This document shows, one piece after another, positions 45,546 through 56,429 of a stretch of DNA of 64,000 bases. The stretch spans positions 372,001-436,000 of the forward strand of contig NZ_AP029023.1 of assembly GCF_037076555.1 (NCBI RefSeq). Reading direction: 5' to 3'. Under the pieces are notes generated by a model that worked only from the letters and a program-made list of their open reading frames with translations, searched no databases and was not told where the DNA came from. The number at the start of each line of letters is the position of its first letter. Positions within the stretch are counted from its first letter, which is position 1. Origin of the DNA: Methylophilus sp. DW102 (GTDB lineage: Bacteria > Pseudomonadota > Gammaproteobacteria > Burkholderiales > Methylophilaceae). The position numbers and the translations under genes were made by a program.

Positions 45546-46636
45546 CCCGTGCATACACATTACTGGTGATGGCGGGCGGCACTGGCGGCCATGTCTATCC
45601 TGCGATGGCCGTGGCCGATGCCTTGCATGCACAAGGCTGGCAGATCGTCTGGCTGGCCACCGAGGGGGGCATGGAAAACCGCCTGATTGCAGACAAACCT
45701 TATGAAAAAGCCATGATGACCATGCAAGGCGTGCGCGGTAAAGGCCTCATGAGCTGGGTGACATTGCCAGTCAAACTGGCGCGTGCATTTTCACAGGCAC
45801 GGGCGGCGATCAAGCAGTATCAACCACATGTGGTCCTGGGCATGGGTGGCTTTGCCGCTTTTCCAGGCGGCGTCATGGCCAAGCTGGCTGGCGTGCCGCT
45901 GGTGATTCATGAGCAAAACTCGGTGGCGGGGTTGACCAATAAAGTGCTGGCCAAGCTGGCGAACCGTGTATTGACTGGTTTCCCCAATGCGTTGGGAGCC
46001 AAAGGGGAAATGGTCGGTAATCCGGTACGTGAAGGCATTACCACCTTGCCTACGCCCGAACAGCGCTTTGCCGAGCATCACGGCGTGTTGCGGTTCCTGG
46101 TGGTAGGCGGCAGTTTGGGCGCGGTGGCATTGAACACCTTGTTGCCACAGGCTTTTGCGCAGTTGCCGCCCAATGCGCGGCCACAGATCATTCATCAGTC
46201 TGGTGAAAAACAGATTGAGGCTTTGAAAAAAGCCTATGCCGAGGCAGGTGTGGCGGCTGATTGCCGCGCCTTTATCCATGACATGGCAGAAGTGTATGCC
46301 TGGGCAGATCTGGTGATTTGCCGGGCTGGAGCCCTGACCGTGGCGGAGTTGGCCAATGTGGGCGCTGCCAGCATTCTGGTGCCCTTCCCGTTTGCGGTGG
46401 ATGATCACCAGACCACCAATGCCGCGTATTTGGCACAAGCAGGCGCGGCGCAGCTGATACAACAGCGTGACCTGGACATTGGGTCATTGGCCGCCTTGTT
46501 GCAAACACTGGATAGAGCCACTTGCCTGGCGATGGCGCAAAAAGCGCGCACACTGGCCAGGCCACAGGCCACGCGCCAGGTGGCAGCGATTTGCCAGCAA
46601 CTGGCCGAGAACAACGGAAAACTTAAAGCACTATGA
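45542..46636 (+). CDS. murG: Lipid II synthase MurG
   Basis: A 364-residue GT-B glycosyltransferase that adds GlcNAc to lipid I on the inner face of the membrane. [27 protein letters not shown] and [15 protein letters not shown] (UDP-GlcNAc site) are diagnostic. ATGA overlaps join it to ftsW and murC. Confidence 0.97.
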   Translation: MTRAYTLLVMAGGTGGHVYPAMAVADALHAQGWQIVWLATEGGMENRLIADKPYEKAMMTMQGVRGKGLMSWVTLPVKLARAFSQARAAIKQYQPHVVLGMGGFAAFPGGVMAKLAGVPLVIHEQNSVAGLTNKVLAKLANRVLTGFPNALGAKGEMVGNPVREGITTLPTPEQRFAEHHGVLRFLVVGGSLGAVALNTLLPQAFAQLPPNARPQIIHQSGEKQIEALKKAYAEAGVAADCRAFIHDMAEVYAWADLVICRAGALTVAELANVGAASILVPFPFAVDDHQTTNAAYLAQAGAAQLIQQRDLDIGSLAALLQTLDRATCLAMAQKARTLARPQATRQVAAICQQLAENNGKLKAL

Positions 46637-48042
46637 AACATAAAGTCAAAAAAATTCATTTTATCGGCATCGGCGGCTCGGGCATGAGCGGCATTGCCGA
46701 AGTGCTGCTGAACCTGGGCTTTGAAGTCAGCGGGTCAGACCTGGCCAGCAATACCACCACCAGACGCTTGCAAGGGTTTGGCGCCACCGTGTTTCAGGGC
46801 CATGCCACCGAGCATCTTGGCAATGCGGATGTGGTGGTGGTATCCAGTGCGATCAATGAAGAAAACCCGGAAATCATCGCCGCGCGTGCGCGCAAAGTGC
46901 CCGTGATTCCGCGTGCGGTCATGCTGGCCGAACTCATGCGCTTCAAGCAAGGCATCGCCGTGGCAGGCACGCATGGCAAAACCACCACTACCAGCCTGAT
47001 TGCCAGCATTCTGGCAGAGGCCGACATGGATCCGACCTTTGTCATTGGCGGCAAGCTAGAAGCCGCCAGCGCCAATGCGCGCTTGGGCACGGGTGAATGG
47101 ATCGTGGTAGAGGCGGATGAGTCTGATGCGTCGTTCTTACACCTGACGCCGATCATGGCGGTGGTGACCAATATCGACCAGGACCACATGGACACTTACG
47201 AGCACAGTTTTGACAAACTCAAAACCGCGTTTGTCGAGTTCTTGCAGCAGATTCCTTTCTGGGGCATGGCTGTGTTGTGCATCGATGACGCCAATGTGCG
47301 TGAAATCCTGCCGCGCGTCACCCGGCCGGTGACCACCTATGGCACGCACGAAGAGGCCGCGATTCGCGCGGAAAATATTGTTGCCGACAACGGCAAGATG
47401 CATTTCACCCTGGTGCGCAAAAACGGCGTGACCGTGCGTAATGAAGTGACCTTGAACCTGCCCGGCCACCACTATGTGCTGAATGCGCTGGCGGCAATTG
47501 CGATTGCTACCGAGTTGAATGTGCCGGATGCCGCCATCCTCAAGGCGCTGGCTGAGTTCCGCGGGGTGGGCCGTCGCTTTGAGCGTTATGGTGAAATCCC
47601 GATCAGTCAAGGCGGGCCTGCCGGTGGACACTTCACGCTGGTGGATGACTACGGACATCACCCGATTGAAATGCAGGCGGTGATTGCAGCCGCGCGCGGC
47701 GCCTTCCCGGGTCGCCGTCTGGTGCTGGCCTTCCAGCCGCACCGCTATACCCGTACGCGCGACTGTTTTGAAGATTTTGTAAAAGTACTGTCGACCGTGG
47801 ATGCCTTGCTGTTGACCGAAGTGTATTCGGCGGGCGAATCACCGATTGTGGCGGCGGATACGCGCAGCCTGATCCGCGCCATCCGCGTCAACGGCAAGGT
47901 GGAGCCTCGCTTTGTGGAAACCACGGAAGAGCTGCCTGCAGCCATTCTTGAGAGTGTGTTGCCTGGCGATGTGGTGGTGGTGATGGGCGCTGGCAATATC
48001 GGTAGCGTGGCGGCCAAAACACGGGAGCTGGCTAGCGTATGA
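46633..48042 (+). CDS. murC: UDP-MurNAc:L-alanine ligase MurC
   Basis: A 469-residue ligase: [16 protein letters not shown] at the N terminus, ATP loop [13 protein letters not shown] near residue 114, and DDYGHHPIE near 340. ATGA overlaps with murG and murB. Confidence 0.97.
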   Translation: MKHKVKKIHFIGIGGSGMSGIAEVLLNLGFEVSGSDLASNTTTRRLQGFGATVFQGHATEHLGNADVVVVSSAINEENPEIIAARARKVPVIPRAVMLAELMRFKQGIAVAGTHGKTTTTSLIASILAEADMDPTFVIGGKLEAASANARLGTGEWIVVEADESDASFLHLTPIMAVVTNIDQDHMDTYEHSFDKLKTAFVEFLQQIPFWGMAVLCIDDANVREILPRVTRPVTTYGTHEEAAIRAENIVADNGKMHFTLVRKNGVTVRNEVTLNLPGHHYVLNALAAIAIATELNVPDAAILKALAEFRGVGRRFERYGEIPISQGGPAGGHFTLVDDYGHHPIEMQAVIAAARGAFPGRRLVLAFQPHRYTRTRDCFEDFVKVLSTVDALLLTEVYSAGESPIVAADTRSLIRAIRVNGKVEPRFVETTEELPAAILESVLPGDVVVVMGAGNIGSVAAKTRELASV

Positions 48043-48944
48043 GTGCCACCCGTGTGAAAACCTCAGGCTTGCAAGTGCTCAAGAACGAGCCTTTGGCCCG
48101 CTATACCAGCTGGCGTGTCGGCGGCCCGGCGGATCGCCTGGTGCTGGCTGACAGCGTAGAAGCCTTGCAGCAGTTTTTGCAGCAGTTATCGGCCAGCGAG
48201 CCGCTGACTTTTATTGGCCTGGGTAGCAACCTGCTGGTAAGGGATGGCGGGGTGCGCGGCACAGTGGTGGTCATGCATCAGGCGCTGCAAGCGCTGGAGA
48301 TGCACGGTGAGCGTATTTATGCGGATGCTGGCGTGACCTGTGCCAAGCTGGCGCGCTTTGCGGCCAGCCAGGACCGCGTTGGGGCCGAGTTTATGGCTGG
48401 CATTCCGGGCACCGTCGGCGGTGCGCTGGCGATGAATGCCGGTTGTTATGGGGGGGAAACCTGGCAATGGGTGGATCAGGTAAAAACGATTAACCGTGCC
48501 GGCGTCGTGCAAACCCGTGCAAAAGTTGAATACCAGCCCAGCTATCGTCATGTGGCGCATCCGGCGGCAGATGAGTGGTTTTTGGGCGGCTGGTTTGCCG
48601 TCCCTGCCGGCGATGGCAAGGCGTCTGCCGAACAGATCAAGCAGTTGTTGGCCAAGCGCTTGGCCAGCCAGCCACTGAATATGCCGAGTGCAGGATCTAC
48701 CTTTAGAAATCCTGAAGGCGATTTTGCTGCGCGGCTGATTGAAGCTTCAGGGTTGAAGGGGGCCACCATCGGTGGCGCGCAGGTCTCTGAAAAGCATGCC
48801 AACTTTATTGTGAATCTGGGGCAGGCCAGCGCGGCGGATATTGAAGCCCTGATTGAGCACGTGAAAACCACCGTGCGCGCCAAACAGGGCGTGGCATTGG
48901 TGCAAGAAGTAAAAGTAATTGGGGAAGGTGTTTTACAAGCATGA
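48039..48944 (+). CDS. murB: UDP-N-acetylenolpyruvoylglucosamine reductase MurB
   Basis: A 301-residue FAD enzyme forming UDP-MurNAc. [13 protein letters not shown] begins the FAD domain, [12 protein letters not shown] and [18 protein letters not shown] are flavin-binding, and [20 protein letters not shown] carries the catalytic region. The length and this C-terminal form indicate the type II (Gram-positive-like) MurB rather than the longer E. coli type I. Overlaps murC and ddl by four bases each. Confidence 0.96.
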   Translation: MSATRVKTSGLQVLKNEPLARYTSWRVGGPADRLVLADSVEALQQFLQQLSASEPLTFIGLGSNLLVRDGGVRGTVVVMHQALQALEMHGERIYADAGVTCAKLARFAASQDRVGAEFMAGIPGTVGGALAMNAGCYGGETWQWVDQVKTINRAGVVQTRAKVEYQPSYRHVAHPAADEWFLGGWFAVPAGDGKASAEQIKQLLAKRLASQPLNMPSAGSTFRNPEGDFAARLIEASGLKGATIGGAQVSEKHANFIVNLGQASAADIEALIEHVKTTVRAKQGVALVQEVKVIGEGVLQA

Positions 48945-49861
48945 GTACAAGTCAGTCTCAATTTGGCAAAGTGGCCGTGTTGTTCGGCGGTCGTTCCGGC
49001 GAGCGTGAAGTGTCGCTCAAAAGTGGTTCGGCTGTGCTGGCGGCCTTGCAGCGCCAGGGCGTGGATGCGCATGCCTTTGATCCGGCCAGCCAGGACTTGT
49101 CGGCGCTCAAGCAGTTTGACCGTGCCTTTATTGCCTTGCATGGCCGCTTTGGTGAAGACGGCACCATACAGGGGGCGCTTGAGTTAATGGGCATCCCTTA
49201 TACCGGCAGCGGCGTCATGGCGTCGGCACTGGGCATGGATAAGTGGCGCACCAAGTTGTTGTGGACGGCTGCGGGTGTGACCACGCCTAACTATGTGCTC
49301 ATGGATGACAGTACCCATGTTGAAAATGTCGTCACGGCACTGGGTTTGCCGCTGTTTGTGAAACCGGCCAATGAAGGTTCCAGCATCGGTGTCAGCAAGG
49401 TCAAGCAGGCGGGGGATTTGCAGGCAGCCTATGCATTGGCCAAACAGTCAGACCCGCTGGTGATTGCCGAGCAGTTTGTCGGTGGCGGTGAATATACCGT
49501 CGGTATTCTGGGCGAGACCGCACTGCCTGTCGTGCGCATTGTGCCCAAAAACGAATATTACGATTACGAGGCCAAGTATTTGCGCGACGACACCGAGTAT
49601 CGCTGCCCTTGTGGCTTGTCTGCCGAGCAGGAACAACAGATCCAGGCTGAAGCCGTGCAGGCGTTCAAGGTGCTGGGCTGCAAAGGCTGGGGACGAGTGG
49701 ACTTTTTGATGGATGAGGCCGGTAAACACTATTTTCTGGAGGTGAATACCAGCCCGGGCATGACTGATCACAGCCTGGTGCCGATGGCAGCAAAAGCGGC
49801 CGGCATGGACTTTGATGCCTTGGTGATCCGTATTTTGCAACAAACCTTGCGTGACGCGTAA
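48941..49861 (+). CDS. ddl: D-alanine-D-alanine ligase
   Basis: A 306-residue ATP-grasp enzyme making D-Ala-D-Ala for Mur[16 protein letters not shown] at the N terminus, [27 protein letters not shown], and the metal-binding end [16 protein letters not shown] DdlB-type enzyme, as is usual inside dcw clusters. Confidence 0.97.
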   Translation: MSTSQSQFGKVAVLFGGRSGEREVSLKSGSAVLAALQRQGVDAHAFDPASQDLSALKQFDRAFIALHGRFGEDGTIQGALELMGIPYTGSGVMASALGMDKWRTKLLWTAAGVTTPNYVLMDDSTHVENVVTALGLPLFVKPANEGSSIGVSKVKQAGDLQAAYALAKQSDPLVIAEQFVGGGEYTVGILGETALPVVRIVPKNEYYDYEAKYLRDDTEYRCPCGLSAEQEQQIQAEAVQAFKVLGCKGWGRVDFLMDEAGKHYFLEVNTSPGMTDHSLVPMAAKAAGMDFDALVIRILQQTLRDA

Positions 49862-49878
49862 CGAGGACGACTGAGACG

Positions 49879-50583
49879 ATGTGGGATAGACCAACATTGC
49901 TGAACTGGATCGCCAATCTGCTGTTTTCACTGGCAGTGGTGATGCTGTTGTACGCCTTGTTGTTTGTGGTATTGCATTTGCCCATCTTCCCGGTCAAGCA
50001 GGTACAGGTGGAGGGCAACCTCGACCATGTGAACCATGAGCAGATCCAGCTCATTGTGCGCAAATACCTGAAGGGCAATTTTTATACGCTGGATTTGCAA
50101 CGCACGCGTACCGCTTTTGAAAAACTGCCCTGGGCGCGCAAGGTGGCCGTCCGTCGCCAGTGGCCAGACACCATTGTGGTACAGATTGAAGAGCATCAGG
50201 CTCTGGGCCGTTGGGGCGGTGTGGCACTGGTCAACAAGCATGGCGAACTGTTTCAGGCCGCCTCAGATGAGCAATTGCCAACCTTTTATGGGCCGGGCGA
50301 TGCCGTGAAAGAAGTGGCGCAAGGCTATGCCAGTTTTGCACAGATGCTGGCAGGCACGCCGCTACAGATACAGCAGCTGAGCCTGTCTTCGCGCCGTGCC
50401 TGGGAAATTAAAACAGCGGATGGCCGCCAGATGATGCTGGGGCGAGAAGCCGCGAAACAAAGATTGCAACAGTTTGTGACGGCTTACCGTCAGCAAGCAA
50501 GTATTGCAGAGAGCGACTGGCGTTATGCCGATTTACGCTACCCGAATGGTTTTGCCTTGCGCATGCCACGACCTGGGGCGTAG
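49879..50583 (+). CDS. ftsQ: Cell division protein FtsQ
   Basis: A 234-residue bitopic membrane protein: cytoplasmic tail, helix at about 14-34, then the periplasmic POTRA domain (FPVKQVQVEGNLDHVNHEQI) and FtsQ beta domain (WARKVAVRRQWPDTIVVQIEEHQALGRW region). It links FtsL/FtsB to the divisome. GAGGA is upstream of the ATG. The order ddl-ftsQ-ftsA supports the call. Confidence 0.95.
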   Translation: MWDRPTLLNWIANLLFSLAVVMLLYALLFVVLHLPIFPVKQVQVEGNLDHVNHEQIQLIVRKYLKGNFYTLDLQRTRTAFEKLPWARKVAVRRQWPDTIVVQIEEHQALGRWGGVALVNKHGELFQAASDEQLPTFYGPGDAVKEVAQGYASFAQMLAGTPLQIQQLSLSSRRAWEIKTADGRQMMLGREAAKQRLQQFVTAYRQQASIAESDWRYADLRYPNGFALRMPRPGA

Positions 50584-50619
50584 GCGGCACATTGCCAGAA
50601 AGAAGGTCAAGGAAAACAC

Positions 50620-51858
50620 ATGAGTAGAGTCAGAGAAGATAAAAATTTGATCGTGGGGCTGGATATCGGCACCTCGAAGATTGTTGCGATTGCGGCAGAG
50701 ATTTTGCCGGAAGGCACCCTGAAAGTGATCGGGGTCGGGCAGCATGCTTCCCGTGGCTTGAAAAAAGGCGTGGTGGTGAATATTGACTCCACCATGCAGG
50801 CGATTCAACGCGCGATTGAAGAAGTGGAGTTGATGGCGGATTGCAAGATCAATACCGTGTATTCCGGCATTGCGGGCAGCCACGTGAAAAGCCTCAATTC
50901 GCACGGCATGGTGAAAATCAAAGAGAGCGAAGTCTCGCAGATGGACATCGACCGCGTAGTAGAAACCGCCCGTGCGATTGCCTTGCCGGCAGACCAGCAG
51001 ATTCTGCATATCCTGACCCAGGAATTCATTATCGACGGTCAGGAAGATGTGCGCGAACCGTTGGGCATGAGCGGCATCCGCCTCGAAGTGCGGGTACATA
51101 TTGTGACCGGTGCCATTGCCGCGGCACAAAACATCGTCAAATGCATCAAGCGCTGCGGCCTGGAAGTCAGCGACCTGATTTTGCAGCCACTGGCTTCCAG
51201 CGAGTCTGTGCTCACTGATGATGAAAAAGAGCTGGGCGTATGCCTGGTGGATATCGGTGGCGGTACCACAGACCTGGCGGTGTTCAAGAATGGCGCGATC
51301 CGCCATACCGCAGTGATCCCGATTGCGGGTGACCAGATTACCAATGATATCGCGGTGGCCTTGCGCACGCCGACGCAGTCGGCAGAAGAGATCAAGGTCA
51401 AGCATGGCTGTGCCTTGCGCCAGCTGGCCGACCCACGCGAAGTGGTGGAAGTGCCTGCGGTGGATGGCCGTGAGCCACGCCAGTTGTCCTGCCAGGCGCT
51501 GACCGAGGTGATTGAAGACCGCGTCGAAGAGATTTACGAGTTTGTACAGCAAGAGCTGCGCCGCAGTGGCATGGAATCCATGATTGCTTCCGGCATCGTC
51601 ATTACCGGCGGCGCGGCACAAATGCGCGGCATGGTCGAGCTGGGCGAAGAGATTTTCCATACGCCGGTGCGTCTGGGTGTGCCGCGCTATGTGGAGGGCT
51701 TGTCAGAAGTGGTGGGCAATCCACGCTATGCCACTGGCATCGGCTTGTTGCTGATGGCCAAACAGCAGGTGGAGAAACAAATGGTAGGCGATCTGCAGTC
51801 CGGGTCATTTGGCAGATTGTTTGAACGAATGAAGCGCTGGTTTACCGGCAACTTTTAG
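50620..51858 (+). CDS. ftsA: Cell division protein FtsA
   Basis: A 412-residue actin-fold ATPase that tethers FtsZ to the membrane. VGLDIGTSKIVAIAAE is phosphate loop 1, CLVDIGGGTTDLAVF loop 2, and GIVITGGAAQMRGM the adenosine motif. The C-terminal amphipathic helix FGRLFERMKRWFTG is the membrane-targeting sequence. AAGGAAA precedes the ATG. Confidence 0.97.
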   Translation: MSRVREDKNLIVGLDIGTSKIVAIAAEILPEGTLKVIGVGQHASRGLKKGVVVNIDSTMQAIQRAIEEVELMADCKINTVYSGIAGSHVKSLNSHGMVKIKESEVSQMDIDRVVETARAIALPADQQILHILTQEFIIDGQEDVREPLGMSGIRLEVRVHIVTGAIAAAQNIVKCIKRCGLEVSDLILQPLASSESVLTDDEKELGVCLVDIGGGTTDLAVFKNGAIRHTAVIPIAGDQITNDIAVALRTPTQSAEEIKVKHGCALRQLADPREVVEVPAVDGREPRQLSCQALTEVIEDRVEEIYEFVQQELRRSGMESMIASGIVITGGAAQMRGMVELGEEIFHTPVRLGVPRYVEGLSEVVGNPRYATGIGLLLMAKQQVEKQMVGDLQSGSFGRLFERMKRWFTGNF

Positions 51859-51941
51859 GTTTTTGTTGTTTTTTTAATGTGTTTTAGGGCGAGTGTGCGG
51901 GGCAAACCAAGCACTCAAATAATAGGCAATGGAGGGTGAGT

Positions 51942-53102
51942 ATGATTGAGATTTTTGACAAAGAGAATGATGGCGCCGTGATCAAGGTGATTGGGGTCGG
52001 TGGTTGCGGTGGAAACGCCGTAGAGCACATGATGACCAAGAGCGTGACAGGCGTTGAGTTTATTTGCGCCAACACGGATATGCAGGCCTTGAAAAAGAGC
52101 CATGCCAAAGTCGTGCTGCAAATTGGTTCTGACATTACCAAAGGCCTGGGCGCTGGTGCCAAACCGGAAATCGGTCGCGAAGCCGCGCTGGAAGACCGCG
52201 ACAGTATCGCTGAAACCATTGATGGTGCAGACATGTTGTTTATTACCGCAGGCATGGGTGGCGGGACTGGTACTGGGGCTGCACCGATCATTGCAGAAGT
52301 GGCGCGTGAAATGGGCATCCTGACCGTGGCCGTGGTGACCAAGCCGTTTGCCTTTGAAGGCAAGCGTGCCAAAGTCGCACAAGAAGGTCTGGAAGAACTT
52401 TCCCAATACGTAGACTCTCTTATCGTTATCCCTAACGAAAAGCTGATGGACGTGCTGGGTGAAGACGTGACCGTGGTAGAAGCTTACCGTGCAGCCAATG
52501 ACGTTTTGCACAATGCCGTGTCTGGCATCGCTGAAATCATCAACTGCCCAGGCCTGGTGAACGTGGACTTTGCTGACGTACGCACCGTGATGTCTGAAAT
52601 GGGCATGGCGATGATGGGCTCTGCAGAAGCCAGCGGTCCGAACCGTGCACGTATTGCGGCAGAACAAGCGGTTGCCAGCCCCTTGCTGGAAGACGTGAAT
52701 CTGGCCAATGCGCGTGGCGTACTGGTGAACATCAGTGCCAGCGGCAGCTTCAAGATGCGTGAATACTATGACGTGATGAACACGATCAAGGAGTTCACCG
52801 CAGAAGATGCGACCGTGATCGTCGGTAACGTGATGGATGAAAGCATGGGCGATAACCTGCGTGTGACCATGGTGGCCACCGGCTTGAACGGTTCCGTGGG
52901 CAAACGCCAGGCCAAACCTGAGCTCAAGGTGATGACGACCCTGCGTGATGGTACGACTAACCAGCCGATCTTCAACACGGTTGAAGAAGACGAGCCAGCC
53001 GTATTCACCAGCAACAGCCGCCGTGCGCAGGTCGAAGCCATGAAGAACTCCGGGATTGAGGAATACGATATTCCGGCATTTTTGCGCAAGCAGGCTGACT
53101 AA
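51942..53102 (+). CDS. ftsZ: Cell division GTPase FtsZ
   Basis: A 386-residue tubulin homologue forming the Z-ring. GVGGCGGNAVEHM near residue 20, the tubulin signature GGMGGGTGTGAAP near 104, and the C-terminal tail YDIPAFLRKQAD that binds FtsA. The ATG at 51942 follows GGAGGG by five bases; the in-frame GTG at 51936 overlaps that site and is rejected. An 83-bp gap separates it from ftsA. Confidence 0.98.
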   Translation: MIEIFDKENDGAVIKVIGVGGCGGNAVEHMMTKSVTGVEFICANTDMQALKKSHAKVVLQIGSDITKGLGAGAKPEIGREAALEDRDSIAETIDGADMLFITAGMGGGTGTGAAPIIAEVAREMGILTVAVVTKPFAFEGKRAKVAQEGLEELSQYVDSLIVIPNEKLMDVLGEDVTVVEAYRAANDVLHNAVSGIAEIINCPGLVNVDFADVRTVMSEMGMAMMGSAEASGPNRARIAAEQAVASPLLEDVNLANARGVLVNISASGSFKMREYYDVMNTIKEFTAEDATVIVGNVMDESMGDNLRVTMVATGLNGSVGKRQAKPELKVMTTLRDGTTNQPIFNTVEEDEPAVFTSNSRRAQVEAMKNSGIEEYDIPAFLRKQAD

Positions 53103-53166
53103 TGATGCCCCTGGCGGAACCGAGTGCAACACAGGGAAGGCCAGATGAATCATGAGTGAGTACAGC

Positions 53167-53190
53167 GATTGGCTTATAATGTCGCCAATC
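53167..53190 (+). promoter_or_regulatory. Inverted repeat around the lpxC -10 box
   Basis: GATTGGC (53167-53173) and GCCAATC (53184-53190) flank TATAAT (53175-53180), a consensus -10 located 30 bp before the lpxC ATG. No good -35 box is visible. The palindrome centred on the -10 is a candidate operator, or a hairpin in read-through RNA from ftsZ. Confidence 0.5.
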
Positions 53191-53209
53191 ATTAAGAGTA
53201 GAGAAAACC

Positions 53210-54145
53210 ATGTTAAAGCAACGCACGCTTAAACAATCGATCAGCGCCACTGGCGTTGGGCTGCACAGCGGTGAAAAAGTCACGCTGACGCTCAAGCCTG
53301 CGCCCGCCGATCACGGAGTGGTGTTCCAGCGCATCGATTTGCCCGATACGCCTGCCATGCGGGTTGCCCCGACGGCAGTGAATGACACTCGCCTGAGCTC
53401 CGCCCTAGAGTTTTCAGGTGCGCGCGTGGCTACCGTGGAGCATTTAATGTCTGCCCTCGCCGGTTTGGGGGTAGACAATGTATTGATAGAACTGACGGCT
53501 GCCGAGGTGCCCATCATGGATGGCAGCTCGGGACCGTTTATCTATCTGTTGCAAACGGCCGGACTGGCTGAGTTGGAGGCACCGAAAAAATTCGTGCGTA
53601 TCCTCAAGCCGGTAGAAGTAAGCGAAGGCGATAAATGGGCAAAATTTACGCCGCACCATGGCTTTAAAGCCGAATTTACTATTGATTTTGCACATCCCGT
53701 GTTCGAGTTTTCTGGCAAAACAGTCACCATTGATTACGACAGCCAGAGCTATGTGGACGAGATCAGCCGTGCACGCACATTCGGCTTTATGCATGAGGTC
53801 GAATACCTGCGGGCCAATGGGCTCGCCAAAGGCGGCAGCCTCGATAACGCGATTGTGCTGGATGAATACAAAGTCCTCAACGGCGGTGGCTTGCGTTATG
53901 AAGACGAATTCGCCAAGCACAAAGTCCTCGATGCGATTGGCGACTTGTATATTCTGGGGTATCCGATTATCGGACAGTTTACTGCGTTCAAATCGGGCCA
54001 CGCCTTGAATAACCAGTTACTGCGCGCCCTGCTGGCCGATGAAAGCGCCTGGGAATACTGTACGTTTGATAACGACGCCCATGCCCCGGTTGGCTTTGTC
54101 AAACAACGCGACTATTTTAGTCCGGCGCCGCTGTTACCGGCGTAA
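53210..54145 (+). CDS. lpxC: UDP-3-O-acyl-N-acetylglucosamine deacetylase LpxC
   Basis: A 311-residue zinc enzyme, the committed step of lipid A synthesis. [18 protein letters not shown] at the N terminus, [15 protein letters not shown] (first zinc His), [11 protein letters not shown], and [11 protein letters not shown] (remaining zinc ligands) are diagnostic. It closes the dcw cluster as in other beta/gammaproteobacteria and shows that lipopolysaccharide is made. Confidence 0.97.
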   Translation: MLKQRTLKQSISATGVGLHSGEKVTLTLKPAPADHGVVFQRIDLPDTPAMRVAPTAVNDTRLSSALEFSGARVATVEHLMSALAGLGVDNVLIELTAAEVPIMDGSSGPFIYLLQTAGLAELEAPKKFVRILKPVEVSEGDKWAKFTPHHGFKAEFTIDFAHPVFEFSGKTVTIDYDSQSYVDEISRARTFGFMHEVEYLRANGLAKGGSLDNAIVLDEYKVLNGGGLRYEDEFAKHKVLDAIGDLYILGYPIIGQFTAFKSGHALNNQLLRALLADESAWEYCTFDNDAHAPVGFVKQRDYFSPAPLLPA

Positions 54146-54166
54146 ACCGCGTCCAGGCAGATCACA

Positions 54167-54349
54167 ATGTGGTGGATACGAATCTTGTTTGCCGTGCTGG
54201 TGTTGAGCACCCTGATCCTGGGTTTGCTGAGCTGGCAGACCGGGCAGCCACGCTACTGGCGCTGGCTCAAAGCAGTCTGGCGCGGTGGGTTTGTGGTCAT
54301 CCTGTTGTTGCTGTTGTTCTTTTTCCTTAGTCGATTGGCCAGAATTTGA
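54167..54349 (+). CDS. Small two-helix membrane protein, unknown function
   Basis: A 60-residue protein made of two hydrophobic helices (about 3-23 and 40-58) joined by a Trp/Arg-rich loop (GQPRYWRWLKAVWRGG). It starts 21 bases after lpxC on the same strand. Similar-looking small open frames are common in this position, but I cannot name a family. The pattern of two helices with a basic linker makes it more likely real than chance. Confidence 0.6.
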   Translation: MWWIRILFAVLVLSTLILGLLSWQTGQPRYWRWLKAVWRGGFVVILLLLLFFFLSRLARI

Positions 54350-54353
54350 AATT

Positions 54354-54373
54354 GATCACGCCATCACGTGATC
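54354..54373 (+). repeat. Inverted repeat before slt
   Basis: GATCACG (54354-54360) and CGTGATC (54367-54373) are perfect complements with a 6-base loop, ending eight bases before the slt ATG, where the RNA stem could mask the ribosome-binding region. Confidence 0.4.
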
Positions 54374-54381
54374 GTTAATGC

Positions 54382-56361
54382 ATGAAGACTAGATTCCCCT
54401 TTTTCGTGGCACTGGCTGCTGCGCTGTTCATTGTGGCGACCGCTGCATTCGCTGGCGACGCCGAGGTCTATGCACAGGCCAAACAGGCCTATCAAACCAG
54501 AAACCTGGCCCAATTATCCGAAGCTACTGATACGCTCAGGCAAAAGCGCTCGCCGTTGCTGCCTTATCTGCAATACTGGCAGATGATCCTCACACTGGAT
54601 CAACTCTCTTACAACCAGGTGCAGGCGTTTTTGCAAGAAAACAATGAGTCCTTGCTGTCACAGCGGGTGCGTGAGTTGTGGCTGAAACGACTAGGCCGCT
54701 TGCAGTTCTGGGACCAGTTTATTGAAATGCGTGCGCAAATGCCCATGTATTACAGCCTCAACGATGTGGGTAACCAGTGTTACCAGATTCAGGCTGGGAT
54801 CGCCATGGATGATCCGAATGCCTACGAGGACGGCAAGAAACTGTTGCTGGCGGGCAAAGACCTGCCGCCCGATTGTCAGGGCATGCTGGAAGCCTTGCAG
54901 CAAGTGGGCGTGCTCGACGAGAAGTTGTTACTGACCCTGTATCGGGACGCGCTGTTTGCCAACAAGCCCGGCTTGGCCAAAACAATGGCCAAACGCAGCA
55001 GCAAAACAGATGCTGCGCTGTTTAAACAACTGGACGAAGTCACGCAAAACCCGGCGTTAGCGCTGAAAAAAGGCACGATTCAGGACCGTAGCGCTTATGG
55101 CCGGGCGTTGTATATGTATATCCTCCATAGACAGGCCAAGGCGGAGATCGAGGTCGCGCGGGCCAGTTATCAAAAATATAACGGCTTGCTGGATGCTGAA
55201 GAAAAACAACTGGTTCAGGCTTATATCGCACTGGAGGCGGCACGTAAACACGCGCCGGAAGCCTTGCAAAGTTTTAACAAAGTGACTGCCTCTGTGCTCA
55301 ATAACGAGCAGTGGGAATGGTATGCACGGGCCGCTTTGCGTCAGCAGGACTGGAACCAGCTGCTGAAAGTGATCTCTGACATGCCGCCGGTCTTGGGCGA
55401 AGAGGCTGCCTGGCGGTACTGGAAAGCACGTGCGCTGCTGATGAAGGGGACGCCTGCAGAAGCCAATGCCTTATTGGCTAAACTCTCGCAGGAGCGGCAT
55501 TTTTATGGCTGGCTGGCCGCTGAAGAGTTGGGGCCAATGCTGGGTGAGCCGACGGCCACTTATCAACCCGCTGACGACGAAGTCCGGCAGTTTGCACGGC
55601 AACCGGCAGTCAAACGCATGGAAGCCTTGTTTGACGTCGAGGCACGCTACGAGGCCAGGCTGGAGTGGATGTACTTGCTGGAAGCGCTGGATGATCCCGG
55701 ACGTATCGTCGCCGCACAATATGCCATGCTGAAAGGCTGGTTTGACCTGGCGGTGCTGGCGGCAGACAAAACCAGCCGTACCCATAATTTTGAGTTACGG
55801 TACCCCACGCCCTACCGCGATTACCTGCAAAAAGCCTCTCGCAGCCGGGAGATTGATGAAGCCTGGGTCTATGGCATTATCCGGCAGGAGAGCCGGTTTA
55901 TGCACTACGCCAAGTCATCGGTGGGCGCAGGTGGTTTAATGCAGGTGATGCCTGCTACTGCCAAATGGATCGCCAAAAAACTCGGCTTGAATAGCTACCA
56001 TGATGGCATGCTGCATGACATCGAAACCAATGTGAATCTGGGCACTTATTACATGCGCTACACGCTGGATACGTTTAATGGCCAGGAGGTGATGGCCACC
56101 GCCGCCTACAATGCCGGCCCCAGCCGTGCACGTCGCTGGGCGGCCAGTACGCCGCTGGAAGGCGCAATTTATGCCGAAACCATCCCGTTTAGCGAGACGC
56201 GCAATTACGTGAAAAAAGTACTGGCCAATGCGCATATGTACGCTGCGCGGTTGGGCTTGCCGGTGGTGACCCTCAAGAAACGTCTGGGGACGATCCCCGC
56301 ACGCAGTGTGGCAGAGGCTGACACGGTCACCACCACGATCACGATTTCAGAGCAAGAGTAA
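54382..56361 (+). CDS. slt: Soluble lytic murein transglycosylase Slt70-type
   Basis: A 659-residue periplasmic enzyme. The signal peptide ends near residue 24 (AAFA-GDA), a long alpha-helical superhelix (about 25-470) follows, then a lysozyme-like domain with catalytic Glu503 in IIRQESRFM, followed by GAGGLMQVMPATA and TAAYNAGPSRA. It cleaves peptidoglycan strands to anhydro-muropeptides. The location next to the dcw cluster fits its role. Confidence 0.94.
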   Translation: MKTRFPFFVALAAALFIVATAAFAGDAEVYAQAKQAYQTRNLAQLSEATDTLRQKRSPLLPYLQYWQMILTLDQLSYNQVQAFLQENNESLLSQRVRELWLKRLGRLQFWDQFIEMRAQMPMYYSLNDVGNQCYQIQAGIAMDDPNAYEDGKKLLLAGKDLPPDCQGMLEALQQVGVLDEKLLLTLYRDALFANKPGLAKTMAKRSSKTDAALFKQLDEVTQNPALALKKGTIQDRSAYGRALYMYILHRQAKAEIEVARASYQKYNGLLDAEEKQLVQAYIALEAARKHAPEALQSFNKVTASVLNNEQWEWYARAALRQQDWNQLLKVISDMPPVLGEEAAWRYWKARALLMKGTPAEANALLAKLSQERHFYGWLAAEELGPMLGEPTATYQPADDEVRQFARQPAVKRMEALFDVEARYEARLEWMYLLEALDDPGRIVAAQYAMLKGWFDLAVLAADKTSRTHNFELRYPTPYRDYLQKASRSREIDEAWVYGIIRQESRFMHYAKSSVGAGGLMQVMPATAKWIAKKLGLNSYHDGMLHDIETNVNLGTYYMRYTLDTFNGQEVMATAAYNAGPSRARRWAASTPLEGAIYAETIPFSETRNYVKKVLANAHMYAARLGLPVVTLKKRLGTIPARSVAEADTVTTTITISEQE

Positions 56362-56429
56362 GCGGCGGTTTTTCGGTACAATAAGCAAATACGAACTCAG
56401 TTAACGCAAGACGCATCAGGAACAAGCAA

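Noticed and set aside
51915..53192. 425-codon minus-strand open frame opposite ftsZ
   Set aside because: An antisense shadow of ftsZ with biased codons; no ribosome site, no family resemblance.
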